Assembly (NCBI GenBank): GCA_034436155.1
Contig: DAOTVP010000042.1
Span: 14,718 to 78,717, forward strand
Length of the DNA stretch: 64,000 nt
Direction of reading: 5' to 3'
Source: GCA-2794515 sp034436155
GTDB taxonomy: Bacteria; Chloroflexota; Anaerolineae; Aggregatilineales; Phototrophicaceae
Position 1 is the stretch's first letter; each line of letters begins with the position of its first letter. Of this stretch, positions 17,229-25,137 are shown piece by piece. Both the position numbers and the translations under genes were made by a program. The notes beneath the pieces are model-generated. The model was not told where the DNA came from. It made no database searches and saw only the letters and a program-made list of their open reading frames with translations.

Positions 17229-17254
17229 ACAAACGTTTATTTACTAACATGTAA

Positions 17255-18235
17255 TTACTTCGCCAACACCTCTGCCAATTCGAGCAGAGATGGGTCTACG
17301 GGGCGATGTTTGCCCGCGACTTCGCTGAGTGGGGTGGTAGCAGTGGTTGTGCCGATCATCCCCACCAGCACGCCCGAATTCCCCTTTGCCAATTGTTCAA
17401 CGGCTTCTGCACCCAGCCGTGTTGCCAAAATGCGGTCGTATGCCAATGGCGCACCACCGCGTTGGACATGCCCAATTTTGATGGAACGCAATTCAAAACC
17501 GACTTGCTCATGATTTGCTTTGAAATAGTCCACCAATTCATCTGCGCCATATTTCGCACCTTCGGCAACCACCACGATGCCGTGTGCTTTGCCCCGATCA
17601 TACGCCGCCATTAAGACCTCAGCGACTTCTTTGGGTTGTGTCTCGCGCTCTGGAATGACGATCGCTTCTGCGCCACCAGCAATACCCGCCATCAGCGCCA
17701 AATACCCGCAATCACGCCCCATCACCTCGACCATGAACGCCCGTTGATGTGATGATGCAGTGGTCTTGAGGCGATCTATCGCTTCGAGGGCGATATTCAG
17801 CGCGGTATCTACGCCAATGGTGATGCTCGACCCATATAAATCATTATCGATCGTAGAAGCCACACCGATGGCGGGAAATCCGAGTGTATGCAGGGCATTG
17901 GTGCCTGTTTGTGAGCCGTTTCCGCCAATCACCACAATGGCATCAATCCCTTTCTGATTCAAATTGCGGAGCGCCTCGCGTTGCCCCTCTTCGGTCTTAA
18001 ATTTCTCTGAACGGGCGCTCCCCAACATCGTCCCGCCCATTTGGATGATACCGCCCACATCACGCGGTCCCAGAGGGCGAAAATCGCCCGAAACCAAGCC
18101 CGCATACCCGTGCCGAACACCGACCACTTCCCACTTTTTATCAATAGCGGTGCGTGTCACGGCGCGGATTGCGGCGTTCATACCAGGCGCATCGCCACCA
18201 CTGGTCAAAACTGCTATTCGTCTAATTGTTGCCAT
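17255..18235 (-). CDS. pfkA: 6-phosphofructokinase, PfkA type
   Basis: 326 residues, usual length of bacterial PfkA. N-terminal nucleotide-binding loop LTSGGDAPGMN, TIDND active-site loop, SSHQRAFMVEVMGRDCGYLAL, and the C-terminal effector/substrate half with IKIGHVQRGGAPLAYDRI are all present. It phosphorylates fructose-6-phosphate in glycolysis. One oddity: the GGDGS motif of ATP-dependent enzymes reads GGNGS here (Asn at about 106, where E. coli has Asp103), while the next residue is Gly as in ATP-users rather than the Asp of PPi enzymes. It precedes the UPF0173 gene's 3' side with a 21-nt gap. Confidence 0.93.
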   Translation of the reverse strand: MATIRRIAVLTSGGDAPGMNAAIRAVTRTAIDKKWEVVGVRHGYAGLVSGDFRPLGPRDVGGIIQMGGTMLGSARSEKFKTEEGQREALRNLNQKGIDAIVVIGGNGSQTGTNALHTLGFPAIGVASTIDNDLYGSSITIGVDTALNIALEAIDRLKTTASSHQRAFMVEVMGRDCGYLALMAGIAGGAEAIVIPERETQPKEVAEVLMAAYDRGKAHGIVVVAEGAKYGADELVDYFKANHEQVGFELRSIKIGHVQRGGAPLAYDRILATRLGAEAVEQLAKGNSGVLVGMIGTTTATTPLSEVAGKHRPVDPSLLELAEVLAK

Positions 18236-18256
18236 TCGTGCATTTCACCTTTCGGT

Positions 18257-18943
18257 TTAGTCAATGGTATATTTGCCACCAGGGTCTAAAACGATAGGCG
18301 TGGCGCTGGTTTGGTTATTCACCATTTTCGCCCATGCCCCACCATCTTGCATAATCCCTGGAAACGTTGCATAGTGCATCGGCACAACAAAGCGTGGGCG
18401 GATTAATTCAATAGCTTTGAGCGAATCTTCGACACCCATCGTATAAAAGTCGCCGATGGGCAAAAATGCCACATCAATGCCCATATCACCAATCCACGCC
18501 ATTTCTGCGAAAATGGTTGTATCTTCCGCAAAATAAATTTTGTGTTGGGCAGTGGTGATGACAAACCCAACTGGATTGCCTCCATACGTACCATCGGGCA
18601 ACGCGGAACTGTGATGTGCGATGGTGAATTTGACCTTGAAGAAGCCCAAATCATGCGACCCGCCGATATTCATGCCAATCGTCTTTTCAACCCCTTGTTT
18701 GCGTAACCAACCTGCGACTTCAACAGGTGTGATAACAGGCGCAGATGTCCGTTTGGCAATCTCGACAGTATCACCCACATGATCCCCATGACCATGTGTG
18801 AGCAGAATGTATTCAGGGGTAATCTCGTCAGGACGGATAGGGGAGAGTGGATTACCGCTTAGAAACGGGTCTAGTAGGATGGTATGCCCATCAATGTCCA
18901 TCCGAAATGCTGAATGTCCTAGCCATGTGAATGAAAGGCTCAT
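18257..18943 (-). CDS. UPF0173 metal-dependent hydrolase (MBL fold)
   Basis: 228 residues, the standard length of this metallo-beta-lactamase-fold family. It shows the N-terminal TWLGHSAFRMDIDG strand pair, the metal motif LLTHGHGDHVGDT, the IAHHSSALPDG loop, YFAEDTTIFAEM and the C-terminal FVVPMHYATFPG. The family binds two metal ions, and its physiological substrate is not firmly established. It lies 21 nt upstream of pfkA on the same strand, so co-transcription with glycolysis is likely. Confidence 0.9.
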   Translation of the reverse strand: MSLSFTWLGHSAFRMDIDGHTILLDPFLSGNPLSPIRPDEITPEYILLTHGHGDHVGDTVEIAKRTSAPVITPVEVAGWLRKQGVEKTIGMNIGGSHDLGFFKVKFTIAHHSSALPDGTYGGNPVGFVITTAQHKIYFAEDTTIFAEMAWIGDMGIDVAFLPIGDFYTMGVEDSLKAIELIRPRFVVPMHYATFPGIMQDGGAWAKMVNNQTSATPIVLDPGGKYTID

Positions 18944-18993
18944 AAAATGCTCCTAGTTAGTCCTAGACACTATTTACCTGATTAATATTAGTC

Positions 18994-20277
18994 CTATTCT
19001 GCCGATTGTGCCAATGGCAATGCCACGAAAAAGGTCGCCCCTTTGCCCAGTCCATCGCTCTCTGCCCAGATCCGTCCGTGATGTGCCTCGATAACCGCCT
19101 GTGCGATGCTCAGACCAATGCCCAAACCGCCATAACGCCGTACCATGTGGTCTTCGACCTGATAAAATTCTTTGAAGATGCGCTCTAATTGGTGAGATTC
19201 GATGCCAATGCCCGTATCTTGTATGCTGATAATGGCTTCATCGGCTGTGTGGCTTAATTGCCCTGTGACGATGATTCGATTGCCTGCAGGTGTGTATGTT
19301 ACCGCGTTGTTCAACAAATTGTTCAGTGCCATCAACAAGCGGGTACGGTCTGCATAAATTCGCGCCTCAACATCTTTCATGACAAATTCCAGTTGATGGG
19401 TGCGACTGCTGGTGACAGCGAGCGTGTCGTGTTTGAGGTCATCCATGATTGCCCCTAATGGCAACGATTCGCGTTGCAGTTGCTCGGTTTTTTGTTTGAG
19501 GTAACGTAGGTTAATCATGGCATCGATGATACGCCGTAATTGCATGGCGCTTTCCATCACTTTGCTGGCTTGTTCGCTGACCGATTCATCATCTTCTTCT
19601 TGCAAAAAGCTGGCATATCCCATGATGATGCCCAACGGTGTCCGCAATTCATGACTGGCAATGGCGATGAAATCGTTCTTCAAATTATCCAGTTCTGCCA
19701 ATTCGCTATTCGCCTTTTGCAATTGCATCACCAATTGACCAACCTCTATAGCGATTGCCGCTTCTCCTGCCAAGACGGTCAGATTTTGCACATCCTCAAT
19801 CGTCCAAGGGAGCGTATGTTTGTTGATGACCTCTAACACCCCAATCACTTTATCTTTGGCAGTCAACGGAACACCCAATAATGACCGTGTGATGAATTTG
19901 TTGGTCTGGTCTATGCCTTCGTAATGACGAGGGTCGTTGGTGGCATCATCCACCTGTACCACCTTTTGCTCTTTGAAGATGATACCCGCAATGCTATCCA
20001 ACGGGACAACCTTGCCAATCAATTGACTCGCATCAGTTGTCGTGGCGGCAATGACCAATTCTTGTGTGTCTTCATGCCATAAAATCACCGATGCCGATTG
20101 TGAGTGGGTGAGGGTTGCCGAAGCATCCATCAAATACCCCAATAGTGCATCTATATTGGCTGTCGGTTTGAGCAAAATGGAGTTGAGGACATTGTTGATT
20201 TCCAGAAGCCGTTTCAGATTTTTGACCTCGGCCTCTAGTTGTTGAATGTAACCGATTTGAATGGGTGTGTCTGACAT
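18994..20277 (-). CDS. GAF-domain sensor histidine kinase
   Basis: 427-residue soluble kinase. A short coiled start (IQQLEAEVKNLKRLLEINN) leads to a GAF domain (about 25-190, ending KVIGVLEVINKHTLPW). HisKA follows with FIAIASHELRTPLGII, and HATPase_c has NLLNNAVTYTPAG, DTGIGI and GGLGIGLSIAQAV. The start at 20277 (MSDTPIQIGY) is preferred: the open frame continues up to 20520, but that part is low-complexity and overlaps a palindrome-rich upstream region. No response regulator is next to it. The long upstream region suggests unusual control. Confidence 0.9.
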   Translation of the reverse strand: MSDTPIQIGYIQQLEAEVKNLKRLLEINNVLNSILLKPTANIDALLGYLMDASATLTHSQSASVILWHEDTQELVIAATTTDASQLIGKVVPLDSIAGIIFKEQKVVQVDDATNDPRHYEGIDQTNKFITRSLLGVPLTAKDKVIGVLEVINKHTLPWTIEDVQNLTVLAGEAAIAIEVGQLVMQLQKANSELAELDNLKNDFIAIASHELRTPLGIIMGYASFLQEEDDESVSEQASKVMESAMQLRRIIDAMINLRYLKQKTEQLQRESLPLGAIMDDLKHDTLAVTSSRTHQLEFVMKDVEARIYADRTRLLMALNNLLNNAVTYTPAGNRIIVTGQLSHTADEAIISIQDTGIGIESHQLERIFKEFYQVEDHMVRRYGGLGIGLSIAQAVIEAHHGRIWAESDGLGKGATFFVALPLAQSAE

Positions 20278-20419
20278 AACCGTAACTGCCTTTGTCTTTA
20301 ATCGCTCTGAATACCCTAAGTGTATCACAAGACACGACAATTCTGTGTTCGAAGGAGGGGTTTGGGTTTGTGTGCAAAATTTCCCGGGGGGTGTATATGT
20401 TTTCCTGTAGTAGTAGGCA

Positions 20420-20439
20420 TGTTCAAACATGTTCAAAAC
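20420..20439. promoter_or_regulatory. Two adjacent TGTTCAAA decamers
   Basis: TGTTCAAACA followed immediately by TGTTCAAAAC. The latter recurs at 20581-20590 and 20696-20705, and inverted at 20617-20626 and 20682-20691. Repeated short motifs ahead of a kinase gene suggest cooperative protein binding. Confidence 0.5.
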
Positions 20440-20470
20440 TTTGCACATAAAGGTTTGTATTTTGTTACAA

Positions 20471-20510
20471 TTTGGGATATATGTCCGAAATTTGGGATAT
20501 ATATCCCAAA
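20471..20510. promoter_or_regulatory. Tandem 20-bp palindromic units
   Basis: Unit 2 (20491-20510) is a perfect 20-bp palindrome, TTTGGGATAT / ATATCCCAAA. Unit 1 (20471-20490) is the same with two changed bases in its right half. A further half-site AATATCCCAA follows at 20511-20520. This looks like an operator array. Confidence 0.55.
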
Positions 20511-20681
20511 AATATCCCAAGTCACATTCATACTAATATACAAACTTGGTTAGAATTTGTAACATGTTTTACACAAGCGATGTTCAAAACTCGGTTATTT
20601 TTGTACAAAACCACAAGTTTTGAACAGTAATAAATCTGTAATTTAACACATCCTTAACAAAGTCGGCGAAAAATGTGTAAA

Positions 20682-20705
20682 GTTTTGAACATTTTTGTTC
20701 AAAAC
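20682..20705. promoter_or_regulatory. Inverted pair of TGTTCAAAAC sites
   Basis: GTTTTGAACA, a TTTT centre, then TGTTCAAAAC form a perfect inverted repeat of the decamer found singly elsewhere in this region. This would suit a dimeric regulator. Confidence 0.5.
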
Positions 20706-20823
20706 TCATTACAACAAAACCGATTTTTTCAATAGTTCAAATGTTTTTGTCGAAAAAATATTACAAAATAGTTTTTTTTTCAAAAAGAATTGAGATGTAA
20801 TTTTAAGAAATCTAAATTCTAAA

Positions 20824-21840
20824 TTATGTTTTCGAGAGCTGAAAACGTTGCCTGAAGTATGACATTAATATAAATAATATGCCGATTAAAATCAAGCCCC
20901 CCACCCCAATAAACCACCCCGTCACATCAGGATAGGTGCTGATGAGGATGCCCAAACTGCCGAACAGCAAGCACGCACTATATAAAATGAGCAAGGTCAT
21001 GCGTGCCGAAAAGCCTGCGCTGAGCAGACGGTGTGAGGTATGGTCTTTGCCTGCATCTACAGGGGAACGTCCCTCGCTAATACGGGTGAAAACCACAAGG
21101 TTAATATCGAAAATCGGCAGAGCTAAAATCAGGATGGGGATCATCCATGTCACACCGATGGGTTTGGTATCGAATTCGATGAGGATGCCCAAAATGCCCA
21201 AATTGTACCCTAAAGATAACGCGCCCATATCGCCCATAAAGGTGCTGGCGGGGTTAAAATTGAAGGTCAAAAATCCCAAACATCCGCCCAAAATTGCCGC
21301 CCCCATACACGTCACGAGGGGTAAATCTTGAGCTAATCCCAATAAGACAAAGAACCCACTTGCGATAGCCGATAACCCCGCGCTCAGACCATCCATGTTA
21401 TCCATAAAATTGACGGCATTAGTGAGCGCCACCAACCAAATGATAGTGATGGGATAATCGATAAAAGGGGTTTGGAATAAATTGATATTGATTCCCGCCA
21501 AAGGCATCAGGAGCGCCGCCACCAACATAATCGGCATTTTTTTGTGCCAACTCAGGTCGTAGCGGTCGTCTATCAACCCCATAATCGCCAGCAACATCGT
21601 CCCGATAAAAATCCAAACCCATGCGCCGTATAAATGGGTTGGCATAAATAAAAATATAGATAGGCTATATGCTACGACAATCGCTAAACCGCCCATCATC
21701 GGGGTAGGTGCTTTGGTGATGTTGCGCTTTTTGGGGCGATCTATCACCCCCAGACGCATGGCAATCTGACGAGAAACGGGTGTCATACCGAGCGCAATGG
21801 CAAACGCAACGAAGAGGATAGGCACGAATTGATAAGTCAT
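20824..21840 (-). CDS. WecA/TagO-type undecaprenyl-phosphate sugar-1-phosphate transferase
   Basis: 338 residues, about ten membrane helices (glycosyltransferase family 4, MraY-related). Catalytic marks are MGLIDDRYDL, NAVNFMDNMDGLSAG, FMGDMGALSLGYN and the cytoplasmic KDHTSHRLL loop. Lack of the MraY-specific peptide-binding features and the overall size favour WecA/TagO: transfer of a HexNAc-1-phosphate to undecaprenyl phosphate to start a wall polymer or glycan. ATG 21840 gives MTYQFVPIL, whereas the open frame continues to 21933 without a good start. Confidence 0.88.
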   Translation of the reverse strand: MTYQFVPILFVAFAIALGMTPVSRQIAMRLGVIDRPKKRNITKAPTPMMGGLAIVVAYSLSIFLFMPTHLYGAWVWIFIGTMLLAIMGLIDDRYDLSWHKKMPIMLVAALLMPLAGININLFQTPFIDYPITIIWLVALTNAVNFMDNMDGLSAGLSAIASGFFVLLGLAQDLPLVTCMGAAILGGCLGFLTFNFNPASTFMGDMGALSLGYNLGILGILIEFDTKPIGVTWMIPILILALPIFDINLVVFTRISEGRSPVDAGKDHTSHRLLSAGFSARMTLLILYSACLLFGSLGILISTYPDVTGWFIGVGGLILIGILFILMSYFRQRFQLSKT

Positions 21841-21996
21841 GGCAATTTTGTCCTGTTTTAACGCAACAATCAATGAAATTCTAGTACAATTGAAGGTGTT
21901 GTGCGAGGATTGACCTAATTTTATGGTACGCAATCTATTTTTATGCGCTATAATAAACGAAGATAATTGAGTGATTATTGGGTAAAGGCTATTCTT

Positions 21997-23151
21997 ATGG
22001 GCAATATACCACGTATTATTACGGTAGATGCAACAGGCGGAATTGCGCGGATTGTTCGGTCTGCAATGGATTTATTAGATTTATCCATCATTCAAACCGA
22101 TGTCCCCAGCAGTCAAGAGGCATTAGAAGAGACAAAACGTGCCAATTTGGTTGTGACTGCCTTCAATGTCGATGACAATATGAAAGGGTTTGAATTTGCT
22201 CTGCGCGTCAAACAACAATCGCCAGATGTCGCTGTTATTATTTTGGGTGATGAAGATGACCCCGATGATCTCGATGATGAAACATCTGCCGATTCGCCCT
22301 TTGTCTATATGAGCCGTCCGGTGGATATTCATCAGTTTTTGCGCGTCCTCATCGCGGGGCTAGAGAGCCACGAGGCGATGATGCGTGCCAAACATGCGCC
22401 TGTCATGGCTACCTCTAGTGGTGAACAGATGGATTTGGGTCCCGTCCCTAGTTTAGAAATTGCGCGGGCGAAAAATGTGGTGGATGTATTTCGCGCCGAT
22501 GTCGGGGCGATGTCTGCCTTATTGGTCTCGCGGGTGGGTGATATTTTGCTCGAATCGGGCGCGGCGGGGTATGCCGATAATGTGCAATTGGCACAAATTT
22601 TAAGCCCCGTGATGATGATTAATTATGGCGTAAAAGACCTTGTGGCGGGGCAAGTCTCGACAGTGCAATTATACGATGGTGAAGAATTCGATATTTTCGT
22701 GCTATCGGTCGGCTTGCATCACTTTTTGGTGGCGATATTCGACGGTCAACAAGGCGCACGCAATTTCGGCGGTGTGAATCGGTATGGGCGCAAAGCCGTA
22801 GAAGATTTAATTGGCTTGTTGGGTGCGAATGCCTTCCTCGTATTGCCTCCGATGAAGAAAGAAGAACCGCCCAAACGTCAACATGTCAAGAAGGTGGAAG
22901 TCAAAGAAGAACCCATCGAATTGGCGCGTGCCGAAATCCCGTTGGATAAACCCAAAGAACCAGAAACGGTTATCCAAAAATTAGAACCCATCAAAGAACT
23001 CGATCTCGATAGTTTATTTGGGACGGATGTCACCGTCAGCGATGATTTATTCGACTTCGAGAAATTAGATGAATTGACCAGCACCACCCAACAAGGCAAA
23101 ACATTCGATTGGGATTGGGCGCAGGATGCGGGCATTTTGCCCGGTAATTGA
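21997..23151 (+). CDS. Pseudo-receiver plus roadblock/LC7 protein
   Basis: 384 residues. Residues 1-120 have the sequence pattern of a response-regulator receiver (IPRIITVDATGG, DVAVIILGDED, FVYMSRPVDIHQFLRVL), but the phosphorylation strand reads NLVVTAFNVDDNMKG with no acceptor Asp, and the conserved Lys is Arg (SRPV). Residues about 150-275 resemble a roadblock/LC7 (MglB-like) domain (SALLVSRVGDILLESGAAG). A charged, acidic tail of about 100 residues ends DWDWAQDAGILPGN. ATG 21997 has AAAGG 8 nt upstream and is preferred over TTG 21967. It heads an operon with the TrpC-like gene 18 nt downstream. A protein-protein switch rather than a phosphorelay is inferred. Confidence 0.75.
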   Translation: MGNIPRIITVDATGGIARIVRSAMDLLDLSIIQTDVPSSQEALEETKRANLVVTAFNVDDNMKGFEFALRVKQQSPDVAVIILGDEDDPDDLDDETSADSPFVYMSRPVDIHQFLRVLIAGLESHEAMMRAKHAPVMATSSGEQMDLGPVPSLEIARAKNVVDVFRADVGAMSALLVSRVGDILLESGAAGYADNVQLAQILSPVMMINYGVKDLVAGQVSTVQLYDGEEFDIFVLSVGLHHFLVAIFDGQQGARNFGGVNRYGRKAVEDLIGLLGANAFLVLPPMKKEEPPKRQHVKKVEVKEEPIELARAEIPLDKPKEPETVIQKLEPIKELDLDSLFGTDVTVSDDLFDFEKLDELTSTTQQGKTFDWDWAQDAGILPGN

Positions 23152-23169
23152 TTTTCTGTGTAACCCCAC

Positions 23170-23928
23170 ATGGAAGACTTACAGACAATCCTCTCGGTCA
23201 AACAACTTTGGCTCGACAATCGGCAACAACGCACACCTCAATTGGCGTTGATTGCCCTTGCAGATATGCAGGTGCGTCCGTTACCATCATTGAATGTGGT
23301 GCGCGATGATGCCTCTATTTTGACTATTGGTTATATTCCACTGGTACAAACCTACGATCCCGTGTTACAAGCCTTGCGCCTTGCCCGTGACGGGGTGAAT
23401 GCCGTGGGTTTATTCACCGATAGTCGCACCTATAGCAAAGGGTTAGACGATTTGCTGATGGTCGCATTGGGGGCAAAAAATACACCTGTCATCACGTTTG
23501 ATTACCCCCTCAACGAATACCATGTCATCGAAATGCGGGCGGCTGGGGCTTCTGCAGTGATGTTGTATGCGTCTATCGTCACCGAAGCCGCGCTCAAACG
23601 CATGGTGAGCATCGCGTTGCGTGTGCGGATGACGACTATTATTCACGCCGAAACACCCGATCAATTCGATTTGGCGGTCAAGATGGGTCCGCACGCCGTG
23701 AGCGTTGGTGTGGGAGATTATTTTCAATTTGCCGATAATCAAGCATTATTGGCGTATGTTGCCCAACATAAACCCTATAATATGCGGTTAATGTTGCGTC
23801 CGTGTTTGGTCAACCTGACCCAAGTCGAGCAGGTACTCGATTTGGGGGTTGATGCGCTGGTCTTAGACGAACCGTTACTGAAAGATAAAACCCGTGACAA
23901 ATTGTATCGCCTGTTACAAGCCTATTAA
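23170..23928 (+). CDS. TrpC-fold protein lacking catalytic residues (IGPS pseudoenzyme)
   Basis: 252 residues aligning along the whole length with indole-3-glycerol-phosphate synthase. It has ALRLARDGVNAVGLFTDSR, a KGLDDLLMVALGAKNTPVIT segment, EMRAAGASAVMLYASIV and an AVSVGVGDY strand. The key residues are missing, however. The SPSKG Lys segment reads GYIPLVQTYDP, the RKDFI Lys is replaced in ITFDYPLN, the catalytic Glu of EVH becomes His in IIHAET, and NNRDL becomes GVGDY. A tryptophan-pathway role is therefore unlikely and no trp neighbours exist. It lies between a roadblock protein and a lipoprotein esterase, which points to a non-enzymatic or changed function. Confidence 0.72.
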   Translation: MEDLQTILSVKQLWLDNRQQRTPQLALIALADMQVRPLPSLNVVRDDASILTIGYIPLVQTYDPVLQALRLARDGVNAVGLFTDSRTYSKGLDDLLMVALGAKNTPVITFDYPLNEYHVIEMRAAGASAVMLYASIVTEAALKRMVSIALRVRMTTIIHAETPDQFDLAVKMGPHAVSVGVGDYFQFADNQALLAYVAQHKPYNMRLMLRPCLVNLTQVEQVLDLGVDALVLDEPLLKDKTRDKLYRLLQAY

Positions 23929-24913
23929 AATTGTCTTATTGCTGATGCTGATGTGGATACTGGTCGCCTGTGACCCGATGGCACCCATCCCCACGCCCAT
24001 CGCGGTGGTGGTGAGTCCTATTCCGACCCTATCACCCACACCGCGCGCCACCAATACGCCGATCCCGACCAGCACCCCCATCCCAACCCCGACACAAATC
24101 GTTTTGCCGACCAACACACCGTTCCCGTGTGATAGCGATACGGGCTTCATCCAAGAAGTGAACAATTTTCCTAGTGAGGCGGGGCGGGGCGAAAATCTGC
24201 GGTACGATGTGTATTTGCCCCCGTGTTATTTTCAGATGAATAAACGCTTCCCGTTGCTCATCCTGATTCATGGCATGAGTTACCGCGAGGAACAATGGCA
24301 AGATATTGGCACGATTACCACGCTCGAACAGGGGATTCGCATGGGGGTTTTGCCACCGATGATCATCGTCATGCCATATATGGGGACGCTCGGCACGATT
24401 AATCGCTTCCCGCCCGATGGTTCATACGAAACGTATATCATGGACGAATTATTACCCGCGCTCGAAAATGATTTGTGCATTTGGCAAAATCGCAATTACC
24501 GCGCCATTGGTGGGATTTCTCGGGGAGCGTTTTGGGCGATAAGCGTGGCATTCCGTTTTCCAGATGTGTTCGGCATTGTTGGCGGGCATAGTGGGGTGTT
24601 CCCTAGCAATATCCGCGAAGTGCCACCATTATTTAACCCATACGAAATCGCATCCAATTCGGCATTATTGCCCGAAGCGAATTTGCGGATTTATCTCGAC
24701 AATGCCGCCCCAGACCCCGCTCGTACCAGCAACGAAGATTTATCATCACGCCTGACCACGCGCCAAATCCCACACACATATATTATCAATACATTAGGTG
24801 GGCATGATAACGCCTATTGGTCGGCGCATATTTCTGAATATTTGGCATTTTATGGGCAAAATTGGGCGCGTGGCTACGAAGCATATCCGTCATGCTCAGA
24901 ACCAAGCCCGTGA
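23894..24913 (+). CDS. Esterase-type lipoprotein (alpha/beta hydrolase)
   Basis: 339 residues. It begins with a lipoprotein signal (KPIKIVLLLMLMWILVAC, Cys at about 26), which needs the GTG start at 23894, so the gene overlaps the 3' end of the TrpC-like gene by 35 nt. A Thr/Pro-rich spacer of about 50 residues (repeated PTPT-like units) leads to a putative-esterase domain with RFPLLILIHGMS, nucleophile Ser in GGISRGAF and a late His in LGGHDNAYW. The family hydrolyses esters outside the membrane, and feruloyl or trehalose-type acyl substrates are known for relatives. The substrate here is unknown. Confidence 0.85.
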   Translation: MTNCIACYKPIKIVLLLMLMWILVACDPMAPIPTPIAVVVSPIPTLSPTPRATNTPIPTSTPIPTPTQIVLPTNTPFPCDSDTGFIQEVNNFPSEAGRGENLRYDVYLPPCYFQMNKRFPLLILIHGMSYREEQWQDIGTITTLEQGIRMGVLPPMIIVMPYMGTLGTINRFPPDGSYETYIMDELLPALENDLCIWQNRNYRAIGGISRGAFWAISVAFRFPDVFGIVGGHSGVFPSNIREVPPLFNPYEIASNSALLPEANLRIYLDNAAPDPARTSNEDLSSRLTTRQIPHTYIINTLGGHDNAYWSAHISEYLAFYGQNWARGYEAYPSCSEPSP

Positions 24914-24929
24914 ATAAATAACAGTGTAA

Positions 24930-24960
24930 GGACGATATACGCGCTCCGCGCTAATCGTCC
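24930..24960. repeat. Dispersed imperfect palindrome, copy 7 (GACGAT subtype)
   Basis: GGACGATATACGCGC, centre TC, then CGCGCTAATCGTCC. It has the same outer arms as copy 5 but in the opposite orientation, just after the esterase stop. Confidence 0.8.
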
Positions 24961-25009
24961 CCTACAGACGCACTATTTTCACAGTGTGGATAATTTTTTG
25001 GATGTGTAC

Positions 25010-25045
25010 GGGCGGATTAGAGGCTTTAGCCTCGTATATCCGCCC
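25010..25045. repeat. Dispersed imperfect palindrome, copy 8
   Basis: GGGCGGATTAGAGGCT, then TTAGCCTCG and TATATCCGCCC. It is an exact reverse-complement relative of copy 4 and lies in the convergent gap between the esterase and the ABC-2 permease. A CTGCGCGTCC fragment follows at 25111-25120. Confidence 0.85.
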
Positions 25046-25137
25046 TATGATACGGCAAAAAAGGCATATTTACCTACTAAAATTGAACAAAATAACTACG
25101 GAAAAACCTTTCTGCGCGTCCATAAATGATACAACAC

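Larger units (their letters stand above)
20278..20823. other. AT-rich intergenic region packed with palindromes and 10-bp repeats
   Basis: 546 bp without a convincing gene. It holds six TGTTCAAAAC-type decamers in both orientations between 20420 and 20705, two adjacent 20-bp palindromic units beginning TTTGGGATAT (20471-20510), and long A/T tracts near 20735-20790. It separates two minus-strand genes and so is the upstream control region of the GAF kinase, plus perhaps the 3' end of the WecA-like gene. No DnaA-box-like TTATCCACA was seen. Confidence 0.8.

Noticed and set aside
18994..20520. GAF kinase start at 20520 (508 residues)
   Set aside because: The extra 81 residues are low-complexity and Cys/Tyr-rich, and cover the palindrome region. 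The MSDTP start at 20277 fits the family.
20278..20823. Possible replication origin
   Set aside because: AT-rich with repeats, but no DnaA-box-like sequence, no dnaA or dnaN nearby, and the repeats are in both orientations around one promoter region.
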